A DNA stretch of 46,656 bases from Tannerellaceae bacterium (GTDB lineage Bacteria > Bacteroidota > Bacteroidia > Bacteroidales > Tannerellaceae). The stretch spans positions 1 to 46,656 of the forward strand of contig JAJQFE010000032.1 of assembly GCA_021201295.1 (NCBI GenBank). Direction: 5' to 3'. Below the pieces are notes generated by a model. The model was given only the letters and a program-made list of their open reading frames with translations. It ran no database searches and was not told where the DNA came from. Of this stretch, positions 9,370 through 18,100 are shown in pieces; within the stretch, counting starts at the first letter, position 1; every line of letters begins with the position of its first letter. The translations under genes and the position numbers were made by a program.

Positions 9370-9780
9370 ATGGCACTAAAACGAAGAACAAAGGTAAACG
9401 AAGCATTCAGCATGGCCTCTATGACAGACGTCATTTTCCTGTTGCTGATCTTCTTTATGGTTACCTCTACCGTCGTAATCCCGAATGCGATCAAGGTCAC
9501 CCTGCCACAATCACAGAAGCAGACGGCGGCCAAGCCGTTGACACGGGTTACGATTGACGCCAGGCTCAATTATTACGTGGCTTTTGGTAATCAGCGGGAA
9601 GTACAGGTTTCCTATGATGAGATCACTCCTTTCCTGCAGGAAAGCTATGATAAAGAACCGGACATGTTTGTAGCGCTCTATGCGGATGAAAGTGTACCCT
9701 ACAGAGAAATTGTAAAGATCCTGAATATCGCGAACGAGAATAAATTCAAAATGGTACTGGCTACCCGTCCGCAGAAATAA
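9370..9780 (+). CDS. exbD: ExbD/TolR family biopolymer transport protein
   Basis: This partner of ExbB has one N-terminal membrane helix carrying the proton-path aspartate (SMASMTDVIFLLLIFFMVTST) and a periplasmic domain ending ILNIANENKFKMVLATRPQK. The preferred start is MALKRRTKVNEAF at 9370, giving 136 residues, because the basic residues directly precede the helix. A longer frame opens at 9319 but adds an unlikely N-terminus. It starts about 80 bp after exbB and ends 5 bp before the tonB-like ATG, so the three genes form one unit. Confidence 0.92.
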   Translation: MALKRRTKVNEAFSMASMTDVIFLLLIFFMVTSTVVIPNAIKVTLPQSQKQTAAKPLTRVTIDARLNYYVAFGNQREVQVSYDEITPFLQESYDKEPDMFVALYADESVPYREIVKILNIANENKFKMVLATRPQK

Positions 9781-9785
9781 GAGAT

Positions 9786-10616
9786 ATGAAACTTAACAAA
9801 GACGACATATACAGTTTAGCAGGTTCCATCACTATTCACGTAGTGATCTTCCTGATACTCTGGTTTACGGTGCTCAGGACAATCGTACCCGAAGAGGATG
9901 GCGGTATACTCGTCAATTTTGGGAATATAGATGCCTCGGCCGGACTCTTTGAACCGAAATACACCGGACATGACCTTCCTCAGGAAACCCCTCCTCCTCC
10001 CCTTCCGGCACCGAAAACCACGCAGGAAGAATTAGTCACACAGGACATAGAGGAAAGTGTATCCCTGGCAGACGCCCAAAAAGAAGAAGAGCATAGAAAA
10101 GAAGAAGAAAGAAAACGCCGCGAAGAACAGGAAAGAGAACGGAAACGCAAAGAAGAAGAGGAACGAAAACGACTGGAAGAAGAACAACGCAGGAAAGAAC
10201 AGGCCATTAGTAACAGGGTAGCCGGAGCCTTTGGTATAGGTAGTGAAAATACGTCCGGTCAGAGAGATGCCAATACAGGTAGCGGCAATCAGGGCAACCC
10301 CTTCGGCAATTCGGACCAGGGTGCGAATGAAGGCATCGGAGGATATGGTTCGTTTAATCTGAACGGACGTTCCATCGGTGCAGGTGGACTTCCACGTCCG
10401 GCCTACACGATCCAGGAAGAGGGAAGAATTGTGATTAATATAACAGTAGATCCAAAAGGAAATGTTATTTTCGCCGAGATTGGTAAAGGCACGAACATAG
10501 ACAATGCTTCCATGCGTCAGAGTGCCATTGAAGCAGCCCGTAAAGCAAAATTCAACAGTATCAGCGGAGCAAACAACCAAAGTGGAACGATTACGTATAG
10601 ATATTCATTAAGATAA
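9786..10616 (+). CDS. TonB-like energy transducer
   Basis: The 276-residue protein has an N-terminal inner-membrane anchor (SITIHVVIFLILWFTVLRTIV). A short proline-rich stretch (ETPPPPLPAPK) follows, then a highly charged Lys/Glu/Arg segment at about residues 95-140 that should form a long helix, and a Gly/Asn-rich linker. The C-terminal domain is TonB/TolA-like: GGLPRPAYTIQEEGRIVINI with VDPKGNVIFAEIGKGTNI and AARKAKFNSI. It couples the ExbB/ExbD motor to outer-membrane SusC/TonB-dependent receptors. The charged helix gives it a TolA-like look, so a role in envelope integrity is an alternative. Confidence 0.88.
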   Translation: MKLNKDDIYSLAGSITIHVVIFLILWFTVLRTIVPEEDGGILVNFGNIDASAGLFEPKYTGHDLPQETPPPPLPAPKTTQEELVTQDIEESVSLADAQKEEEHRKEEERKRREEQERERKRKEEEERKRLEEEQRRKEQAISNRVAGAFGIGSENTSGQRDANTGSGNQGNPFGNSDQGANEGIGGYGSFNLNGRSIGAGGLPRPAYTIQEEGRIVINITVDPKGNVIFAEIGKGTNIDNASMRQSAIEAARKAKFNSISGANNQSGTITYRYSLR

Positions 10617-10736
10617 TTAATCAGTAGTTAAAGGAGTTAAGGAGTTATCAGTCGCTTTGCTCCTTAGTAGTTAAGTAGGTTTCTTTTCTACTTGACTCTT
10701 TTGACTCCTTAACTCCTTTAACTACTCAAAAATAAA
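10617..10736 (+). repeat. Intergenic inverted-repeat element, copy B
   Basis: This is the best-preserved copy. AGTAGTTAAAGGAGTTAAGGAGT at 10623-10645 is matched exactly by its reverse complement at 10704-10726, a 23-bp perfect stem. The 58-bp interior holds a second weak dyad (TTAAGTAG ... CTACTTGA). The right end continues as CAAAAATAA, as in copy A, and stops just before the DJ-1-like gene start. It fills the whole spacer between the TonB-like gene and its neighbour. Confidence 0.9.
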
Positions 10737-10741
10737 CAGTT

Positions 10742-11290
10742 ATGAAGAAAGCATTTGTATTCTTAGCAACTGGCTTCGAAGAGATGGAAGCCATCGGAAC
10801 CATTGATGTTTTACGCCGTGGAGGTGTGGAAACCATTCCTGTTTCTATCACCGGAGAAGCCACCGTCACCGGTGCTCATGGCATACCGGTAGTAGCGGAC
10901 ACTATTCTTTCGGAAACTGACCTTTCAGACGCCGATGCGTTAGTTCTTCCGGGAGGCATGCCGGGAAGTACGAATCTGAATGCCTGCGAACCGTTAAAAG
11001 AGGCGTTAACCAAACAATATAACCAACAAAAACTGGTAGCCGCTATTTGTGCCGCTCCTCTGGTGTTCGGAGGCCTGGGATTCCTGCAGGGACGTACTGC
11101 CACCTGCTATCCGGGTTTTGAACCTCAGTTGACCGGAGCCTCTACCACAGAAAATCCAGTTGAAGTGGATGGACATGTCATAACAGGCAGAGGTCCGGGA
11201 CTTGTCTTTCACTTTGGTCTGGCCATCGTTGAATATCTGCAGGGAAAAGCAACTGCTGATGAAGTGGCTGCCGGACTACTATTGAAGTAA
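10742..11290 (+). CDS. DJ-1/PfpI superfamily protein (YajL/DJ-1 type)
   Basis: The 182-residue cytoplasmic protein starts MKKAFVFLATGFEEMEAIGT, with the conserved Glu of the DJ-1 active site in GFEEMEA. The nucleophile-elbow cysteine lies in KLVAAICAAPLVFGGLG. The segment DALVLPGGMPGSTNL is also typical. Family members act as redox-sensing chaperones or glyoxalase/deglycase-like enzymes; which activity applies here is unknown. An intrinsic terminator follows immediately. Confidence 0.93.
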   Translation: MKKAFVFLATGFEEMEAIGTIDVLRRGGVETIPVSITGEATVTGAHGIPVVADTILSETDLSDADALVLPGGMPGSTNLNACEPLKEALTKQYNQQKLVAAICAAPLVFGGLGFLQGRTATCYPGFEPQLTGASTTENPVEVDGHVITGRGPGLVFHFGLAIVEYLQGKATADEVAAGLLLK

Positions 11291-11313
11291 CTAAAAATCA
11301 GTCATGGATATGG

Positions 11314-11346
11314 ATCCCTGTTTATTCCGGTAAACAGGGATTTTTA
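11314..11346 (+). terminator. Intrinsic terminator after DJ-1-like gene
   Basis: ATCCCTGTTTA, a six-base loop and TAAACAGGGAT form an 11-bp perfect stem followed by TTTTTAT. Confidence 0.93.
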
Positions 11347-11490
11347 TTTCCGCAAAATCACTCCGAACCTGCTCTCCCAACAAAAAACTATTCCTCCAAC
11401 GGAACGGTACAGCCATTCGTATTTCTTCTATCCTCACTACTAAACAGGATTACCCACAGGAGTAACCCATTTTTCAGTGAGAGCTAAGAC

Positions 11491-11574
11491 ATTTAACCAA
11501 GGTGTAATAGTTATTCAACCATGGTTGAATAGGTATTTAACCTGGGTTGAATTAGTATTTAACCATGGTTAAAT
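11491..11574. promoter_or_regulatory. Array of four 18-bp palindromes at 22-bp spacing
   Basis: Units begin at 11491, 11513, 11535 and 11557, each 18 bp, separated by 4-bp spacers (AGTT, AGGT, TAGT). Units 2 and 4 are perfect palindromes: ATTCAACCATGGTTGAAT and ATTTAACCATGGTTAAAT. Units 1 and 3 are degenerate versions (ATTTAACCAAGGTGTAAT, ATTTAACCTGGGTTGAAT). The array lies about 180 bp before the DUF937-like gene in a 466-bp spacer that holds no gene. Its regular phasing of about two helical turns suggests a cooperative operator. The binding protein is unknown. Confidence 0.75.
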
Positions 11575-11756
11575 AAGTTAGTTCCCAGCCATACATAACT
11601 TAGTGTACTGCTTAGGCTGACTTATTCACGTGCGATCCTTTCCGTACTTTCCTTTAAAAAGGGAGGAAGTATGGATGAGAAAAGCTAAACCGGAAAACAT
11701 CCTCCTGAAAGAACTTGTTGTATGAATGATATATCAACCAAAATCAGAATTGAAAG

Positions 11757-12212
11757 ATGTTAGAAAATGTATTGAATTTAATTAAATCACATGCAATGGA
11801 TGCCATCAATAACAATCCGGAAATTCCGGAAGATAAAAAGGCACAGACTGTGGAGACCACTACACAGGCTGTTACAGATGGCCTTAAACAAAACCTGAAT
11901 ATGAGTAATCTTACCAACCTGAAAAATATGCTTTCCGGTGGTACGGCTTCGGCAACTAGTAATCCGATCGTGGATAGTATAAAAAACACAGTGATCAACG
12001 CACTGGTACAAAAAGTAGGATTATCACAGGGGATTGCTTCTACGCTATCTTCTACAATCGTACCGTCTATTTTTAGTGCTTTCGCCAGTAAAGCCGGACA
12101 GGCAAACGGCGGTCAGGGACTGGATCTAGGGTCGATCATGAGCCAGTTAGGCAGCAGTAACGGAGATAATCAGGAAGGACTTTTAGGAGCGTTAGGTAAA
12201 TTCCTGCACTAA
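11757..12212 (+). CDS. DUF937-like small protein
   Basis: The 151-residue protein is rich in Ser, Asn, Gly and Gln with no signal peptide. It starts MLENVLNLIKSHAMDAINNN, has a central helical part (VDSIKNTVINALVQKVGLSQGIASTLSSTIVPSIFSAFASK), and ends in a Gly-rich tail (GSIMSQLGSSNGDNQEGLLGALGKFLH). The repeated 'LL..LG..L' tail and composition resemble the DUF937/YidB group, whose function is unknown. It stands alone between a regulatory-looking palindrome array and a terminator. Confidence 0.75.
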   Translation: MLENVLNLIKSHAMDAINNNPEIPEDKKAQTVETTTQAVTDGLKQNLNMSNLTNLKNMLSGGTASATSNPIVDSIKNTVINALVQKVGLSQGIASTLSSTIVPSIFSAFASKAGQANGGQGLDLGSIMSQLGSSNGDNQEGLLGALGKFLH

Positions 12213-12219
12213 TAGCAAT

Positions 12220-12254
12220 GGCTGTTCAAAAACTTTTTGAACAGCCGCTTTTAA
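12220..12254 (+). terminator. Intrinsic terminator after DUF937-like gene
   Basis: GGCTGTTCAAAAA, a one-base gap and TTTTTGAACAGCC form a 13-bp inverted repeat followed by GCTTTTA, eight bases after the stop codon. Confidence 0.88.
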
Positions 12255-12400
12255 GGAGTCAAGGGAGTGATCGCTTCGCTGGTAGTTAAAGGAAGAAGTA
12301 GATAAAAGTAAATTATCTATTCACTACTTACTACTAAGAAACGTAGTTTTTGATATCTCCTAAGGAGCAAAGCAACTGGTCACTCCTTTGACTATGTAAG
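12254..12400. repeat. Intergenic inverted-repeat element, copy C (degenerate)
   Basis: The left arm (AAGGAGTCAAGGGAGTGATC) is partly complementary to the right arm (GGTCACTCCTTTGACTATG). An inner dyad AAGTAGATAA ... TTATCTATTCACTACTT lies inside. Sequence and nesting resemble copies A and B, but the arms are more diverged and the copy lacks the ACTACTCAAAAATAA end. Confidence 0.6.
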
Positions 12401-12441
12401 AGTGTCTGATAGTATTGTTTATTTATCATTTCAGGAAAACC

Positions 12442-12897
12442 TTACGGTACGCTGATTTTATAGATACTTCGGCGATTCCCGTTTTGCAGATTCAGCACAT
12501 AGATGCCTGTTTCCAGGGTGTGCCTGTAGGTGCCGTCTATCTTTTTATGAAGCAACACATTTCCTGCCAGGTTTACAATGGACAGGAAACAGGGTTCTTT
12601 GGTTTTCACTACAACAAAGGACTTTCCGGTATAGATCTTGGCATCTGCCACAGGTCCTATCTCTTCATTATTCACCGGCATATCCTCTGACAAGGAAGCT
12701 AAGATCTCGATCAGTCCGGCATACAGGCCTGTATTCTCTTCCACAGGGAACACCCCCGGCTCTCCTGCTGTTCCGGTTAACTGCGTGACGTCCGTCCCGA
12801 AAGCACCTATGGTTCCTTCGGTAAGCGTTTGGGCTCCTACCCAAAAAGGTAGCCAACATATACAAAGTAGGATTTGCTTTTTCATAGGAGTACTCAT
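12442..12897 (-). CDS. Secreted protein with possible T9SS-type C-terminal tail
   Basis: The product (147-151 residues) has a signal peptide MKKQILLCICWLPFWVGAQ. The frame also opens four codons earlier at 12897, where ATGA overlaps the stop of the upstream SusD-like gene, so translation is probably coupled. The middle (TLTEGTIGAFGTDVTQLTGTAGEPGVF) has no family I recognise. The last 70 residues (SIVNLAGNVLLHKKIDG, LETGIYVLNLQNGNRRSIYKI) resemble the Ig-like C-terminal sorting domains used by the type IX secretion system. If so, the protein would be exported to the surface or medium. No known function. Confidence 0.7.
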   Translation of the reverse strand: MSTPMKKQILLCICWLPFWVGAQTLTEGTIGAFGTDVTQLTGTAGEPGVFPVEENTGLYAGLIEILASLSEDMPVNNEEIGPVADAKIYTGKSFVVVKTKEPCFLSIVNLAGNVLLHKKIDGTYRHTLETGIYVLNLQNGNRRSIYKISVP

Positions 12898-14513
12898 TCA
12901 TAACCAGGATTCTGCATTACATCTGGATTCAGGTCCAATTCTTTCTGAGGGATAGGAAGCAGTGCTTTATAAGCTTCATCTGCACTCCAGCCAAAATAGA
13001 CTCCGGCACATCTCAGGATATTCAGTACTAAATTTCCCTGAAAATCGTCCTCATAATAGTCAGTCATATATTCTGTTACCCAATCCATTGGTATTATTAT
13101 ACCCTGCCTGTATCCTTTTTCCCACTGAGCCACGTCTTTATAAAAAGCGAATACAGGAGCGTTCGTTTCATAAGAACGGTCAATAACCATACTCCATTTC
13201 TTTGCCAGCAAATAGGCTTCCACCAACCGTTTTTCTATATCCATTTTGGAAATATAATCCGTTGATTCCGTAAAATGAGCAAGCGCAGCTTCGAGATCCT
13301 CCGTTATTTTAACGAGAATGTCCTCTCTGGCTTTGAAAGGAATGTCAGCAGGGATATTTTCCAAATCCTTACATTCCGGATAACGAACCTGGTTAAACCA
13401 TTCCGTTAGTTTCAGGTTTCCATAGCCACGGACAAAGTAGACCAGGGCTAACTGTTTTTGTAAGGTTGCGGAAAGATCACTCCTGTCTGCCAAATAACAA
13501 ACGAAAGAATCGGCAGGTGCAACCAGCTTGTAGCACTCATCCCAAAGGTCAGCCACCGGAGCAGAAGCAGGAGTATAAGTTTTCGCTTTAAAAATATCAA
13601 ACTCCGGGGTTACCTCTTTTTCCATAAAGGCTTTATCCCTGGAAATATTCCGGTTTTTCAGGAGGTTATATCCTGACAGAATACGCTTACCCATTTCTAT
13701 CATTTCCTCGTCGCCCGGAGCGGGAGTAGGGATAATACTACCCGTATCCTTTTCTGTATAAATAAAAGGATAACGTTTGGTAACACCCTGTTTATTAGAA
13801 AGGATGAGGGCGCAGGCATATTTCCGGCCATCTTCCGGAAGATTGACTACACTGATACTAAAAAAGCGTCCGTATTTTCTGGAACCGTTCCCCTCTTCCG
13901 TCACAATAGCTCCGTCAGGCAGGCCTTCAAACCGGAAATCCACTTCCTGGTTTTCAGAATTAAGATACATCACATTAAAAGCAATCGTACCCATCATAGC
14001 AAGGGAATAAACCGGATTGGTTCCGGCAAACAGGTCTCCATCGGATGATGAGGTAGTTGCCACCATGAAATCGTACGTGGAATCATTTCCGGAAGGATAA
14101 TCATCTACTGTTCCTGCCCTCTCCGCATACAGGGCATACGGGACGGATAAAAGTTGCGTAGTAGCTACCTCTGTATAAGAGGTTCCCCCTTGTGTGTCCA
14201 TACTAAACTTTACAAAATAGGGCGACTAACTCCAGTCAATGGCATTAAATCTTCCGGTTACGGCAGTCCCCTCGCCAATCTTTAAATTGACCACTCCTGT
14301 ACTACCGGATGTGGCTTTATGGGTTTCTTCGTAGACCACTGTTCCGGAAAGGGTACCTCTCAAAATGGCAAGTTTCACGGAAATGGGTGTATTAACCAGT
14401 ACCTTTCCCTTGTCATCCCTGACAATAGCCTGATAATTAATAGCCTGAGGGACCTGGGCGTATAGCGGGATACTAAAAATAAATAATAAGAAAATAAGGG
14501 TAATTTTATTCAT
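12894..14513 (-). pseudogene. Surface protein with C-terminal SusD-like region, interrupted
   Basis: The N-terminus has a signal peptide (MNKITLIFLLFIFSIPLYAQ) and a Bacteroidota surface domain recognised by INYQAIVRDDKGKVL, NLKIGEGTAVTGRFNAIDWS and TQLLSVPYALYAERA. An in-frame TAG at 14226-14228 interrupts that domain between AIDWS and SPYFVKF; the frame is otherwise open to 12894. A middle region of about 110 residues follows. The last 270 residues look like a SusD/RagB fold (GYNLLKNRNISRDKAF, LALVYFVRGYGNLKLTEWF) and end with the SusD-like LLPIPQKELDLNPDVMQNPGY. SusD proteins normally bind glycans at the surface as lipoproteins next to SusC, but there is no lipobox and no SusC here. Restored length is about 539 residues. 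The stop may be real or an error. Confidence 0.7.
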
Positions 14514-14564
14514 AATTCACTTCTATTTATTACTAACATAAAAGGAGCTTTTTCAAACGGTTAA

Positions 14565-14572
14565 CAAATATA
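14565..14572 (-). promoter_or_regulatory. Candidate -7 box (TATATTTG) for the SusD-like gene
   Basis: On the minus strand TATATTTG fits TAnnTTTG and sits about 52 bases before the ATG at 14513. No obvious -33 TTG. Confidence 0.4.
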
Positions 14573-14602
14573 AAGAGAATCTTTGTAATATTTCTGATTA
14601 TT

Positions 14603-14641
14603 TAAAAAAATCAGAACCCTATGCTAACATATAGTTCTGAT
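14603..14641 (-). terminator. Intrinsic terminator after GyrI-like remnant
   Basis: Read on the minus strand, ATCAGAAC ... GTTCTGAT forms the base of a hairpin with additional TATATG/CATAGG pairing, followed by seven T. Confidence 0.85.
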
Positions 14642-14674
14642 CCGTTATAAAAAAAGCCACGGAAGATGTATCTT

Positions 14675-14986
14675 TTATGCTACTGCCACATAGATTTCTG
14701 TCAGCAGATCTTCCGGAGGTGTGTTACGGGGATCATTCAGGTATTTTTCGTAACTGGGTTCATCTCTTAGCGTACAGCCTAATTCAGGAATACGTTGAGC
14801 ATAGATCGTGTCGTAGACCGCCTGTAGGTTCATGTAGGAACCTTTATAAAGAAAAACAGCATACCGGCCGGCGGGGATTTCTTTGGCACCCATTTCTCCT
14901 TTGGCTATGCCCGAAACCGGGAGAACCATACAAACGTCTGTACGTAGCTTCTCCGATGCAGTCACTTTCGGATCATCATGGTACAC
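14675..14986 (-). pseudogene. GyrI-like effector-binding domain, N-terminally truncated
   Basis: About 103 residues from a GTG read VYHDDPKVTASEKLRTDVCM, then AKEIPAGRYAVFLYKGSYMNL, then YDTIYAQRIPELGC and PPEDLLTEIYVAV. This is the C-terminal part of a GyrI-like small-molecule binding domain, the sensor half of many AraC-type regulators. The residues before the GTG (FSKIGK) also look like part of the domain. The first strand-helix of the domain and any DNA-binding domain are missing, and no helix-turn-helix can be read before the ndvB-like 3' end. A stand-alone GyrI protein with an unusual start is possible but less likely. Confidence 0.6.
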
Positions 14987-15068
14987 TTTTCCTATCTTGC
15001 TAAAGATACACGGGTTTTGATTTATTTTTCTTATGTGGGACTATACTATAAAACCTACCGTGCCAGAT

Positions 15069-15105
15069 AAAAAAGGCTCCGGTCCTTTCTTATCGACTGA
15101 CCGGA
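15069..15105 (-). terminator. Intrinsic terminator after the glucan synthase gene
   Basis: On the minus strand TCCGGTC, a 14-base loop and GACCGGA are followed by GCC and six T. It lies about 28 bases beyond the restored stop of the ndvB-like gene. Confidence 0.7.
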
Positions 15106-15132
15106 CTTACCCCGGGAGATGGTTTTAAAGGC

Positions 15133-18100
15133 TTACTGTTTACTATATACTTCTATGGTATGCAACTGCTAATCATTGACCAACGGGATCAGGCGGGTGT
15201 CTGTGAATGGCTGTCCATCCAGGATTATCTCTGGTAAGGCAAGATCGGTGGTCCGCTTAAAACGGAGCTGGTAAGTGGTATCGTAATACCGGTAACGTAT
15301 GTTATATTGATCCCAGCCGGACTGCATATGGGGAGTGATTTCCAGCTGATCTCCTCTCCGGTTGACCCCTAACAGGGTTTCCATCAGTACGCGGTACAAC
15401 CAGGCGGATGATCCGGTGCACCAGCTCCATCCTCCCCTTCCCGGATGTTGGGCAGCAGCGTAGACATCGGCTACGACTACGTACGGTTCTACTTTATAGA
15501 CTTCTATTGCTTCCCGGGTGCTTCCGTGATGGATGGGATTTAACAGGTCAAACAGTTCCCAGGCTTTATCGGTTTCTCCCATCAGGGCAAAAGCCAGCAC
15601 TGTCCAGATCACTCCATGGGTGTACTGTCCGCCATTTTCCCGTACGCCGGGAACATATCCTTTAATATATCCCGGACTGGGGAGGAAGGTATCGAAGGCC
15701 GGGGTAAACAACTAGATCATCTTCAGTTTACGGTCTACTAACTGTTGGTCTACTTCTTCCATGGCCCGGTGTGAACGTTCCGGATCTCCGGCCTGACTGA
15801 TGACGGACCAGCTTTGAGGAAGGGTGTCAATCGTACATTCGCTGTTCTGTGAAGATCCTAACGGAGTACCATCGTCGAAATAGGCCCGGCGATACCAGTT
15901 GCCATCTCAGGCATGCATCCGGATATTTTCCCGTACCTGCCTGGCCTGTTCCCGGCAATAGGCAGCAAAGTCCGGATCGCCATGTTCTTCTGCAAGGGAA
16001 GAAAATTTGTTCAGGATATCATACAGGAAGAAGGCTAACCATACGCTCTCTCCTTTTCCTTCTATACTCACTAAATTCATCCCGTCATTCCAGTCTCCGC
16101 ACCCCATCAACGGCAAACCATGTACTCCGAATTTTAACCCGTAGCGGATACTCCGTACACAATGTTCATACAGGGAGGTGGTTTCATCTGACACTAAGAG
16201 CAGGTCGTAATAGGATTCTTCTCCGGCGTGCAATTCACGTCCTTCGATAAAGGGAATCTTTTCATTCAGGATGCCCGTATCTCCTACGGTCTGGATATAA
16301 TGGCAGGTCACATACGGTAACCACAGGTAGTCATCTGAGAAGCGTGTCCGGATCCCTCTGTTAGTAGGAGGATGCCACCAGTGTTGCACATCTCCTTTGG
16401 TAAACTGGTGGCGCGCAGCTAACAGGATCTGTGCACGCATAATTTCCGGGGCTGCGAAGGAAAGCGCCATGACGTCCTGCAACTGGTCCCGGAATCCGTA
16501 GGCTCCTCCGGACTGGTAATATCCGGTACGTGCCCAGATCCGGCAACTTAATGTCTGGTAGACTAACCAGCCGTTGGCCATTATGTTCACGGCCGGATCC
16601 GGTGTATCTATTTGTAGTGTACCTACAATCCGTTCCCACCAGGCTTTGACTTCCTGCAGGACCTGTCCGGTACTTCCCAGCTGGCGATACCGGTTTACCA
16701 GGTCATACATATCTTTTTCACTGCGGGCACATCCAAGCATGATACTGGCCTGTTTCTCCTCTCCCGGACGCAGATCCATAAAGACCTGCACTGCCCCACA
16801 GGGATCTATTCCTGCTCCCGTGTTTCCGGACAGACGTTTTTTGCGCATGGCTGCCGGTTGGGCTAAGCTGCCGTCCCGTCCGATAAACTCTCTCCGGTCT
16901 CCGGTTACAGCCCGGAACTTTCCGGCATCGAGGAAGGCAATTTTCTCTGCAAAATCAGTATTATAAGGATTCCGGGCATAGAGGACTCCGGTTTTAGGGT
17001 CGGTTTCTGTCCGGATATGCAGGAGATTCCAGGTACGGGTGTCTCCCATCACCCATTCATAATACCCGGTGACGGAGATCCGGCGGGGACGATTGGATCG
17101 GTTCTGTAGTTTTAAGACTATGAATTTGACCGGGGCATCCATCGCTACATAGATCCACAGTTTGGAAGTGATCTCCTGTTCCGTATGTTCAAAAACTGAA
17201 TATCCCCGTCCGTGACGTACCACATAGGGAGTCTTTCCCCGGGCAGGCAAAGGCGTCGGTGACCAGAACGTTCCGGATTCTTCATCCCGGATATAGAGGG
17301 CTTCGCCGGAAGTATCTTTGACCGGATCATTATACCAGGGTGTCAGCCGGAATTCATGGGAATTTTCCAGCCAGGTGTAAGCTCCTCCACTCTCGGAAAC
17401 CACCGTCCCGAACGTTGGATTCGCTATTACATTACTCCAGGGAGCCGGTGTGTTCTCTCCGGGAGATAAAACAATGACATATTCTTTTCCGTCCCGTGTA
17501 AATCCGCCGTATCCATTCCCAAACAACAGGTCATAGGAAGGAACTGGTAAGGTTCCGGAAGTGGAAGAAGCGGTGGACTCCGGAACAGAGATAAATGTAT
17601 AGGGAAACGTGATCTTATGACCCTCTATCTGTTCTTTCAGGGTACCTTCTTTATCGCTGAAGATCATATAGGCAGTGGATTGCAGTAATACCAGGTCTTC
17701 TGCCGGTAGCTGTTCCACGGGACGGAAAAAAATGCCTCCGGCTGTATTTAGCTGGGCTGCTTCCACTTCGGTGGAAATGATATTGAGGATCTCTTCCTGC
17801 AAAGGATGTCTGTAAACGGAATGGTCTTCGTTCAGGATCAACAATTCGGTGGTCAGTCCTTTCATCCGCCAGTAGGCATGTACCAGGATCAGTTGCCGGC
17901 CAGTTCCACACCTGCGAAACTGCTTACCCGCACTATCACTAACGGTACATCCCCGGATATACCATAGGCCCATAAGCCGTTCTGCCCTTTCCGGTTATTT
18001 TTTATAATGGCCGGATCTGCCCTGAAAGCCGGATTCATATAGATTAATGACCCGGCTAACCGCTGATAAAGTTGTGCCTCCGCATCGCGTATATTCAAAT

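Noticed and set aside
10032-10580. 182-residue minus-strand frame inside the TonB-like gene
   Set aside because: It is antisense to a well-supported gene; its Phe/Ser-rich translation is the mirror of the Lys/Glu-rich helix.
11491-11574. CRISPR-like regular repeat
   Set aside because: Units are palindromic 18-mers with only 4-bp spacers and no cas genes; the pattern fits operator sites, not a CRISPR array.
14201-14226. Treating the SusD-like region as a separate intact gene starting at 14201
   Set aside because: The upstream frame is continuous across a single TAG and supplies the signal peptide and the first half of the same domain.
15907-15909. TGA as selenocysteine or recoded Trp
   Set aside because: TAG and TAA also occur in frame in other genes, intact genes use all three as stops, and no SECIS-like element was noticed; ordinary nonsense change or error is simpler.
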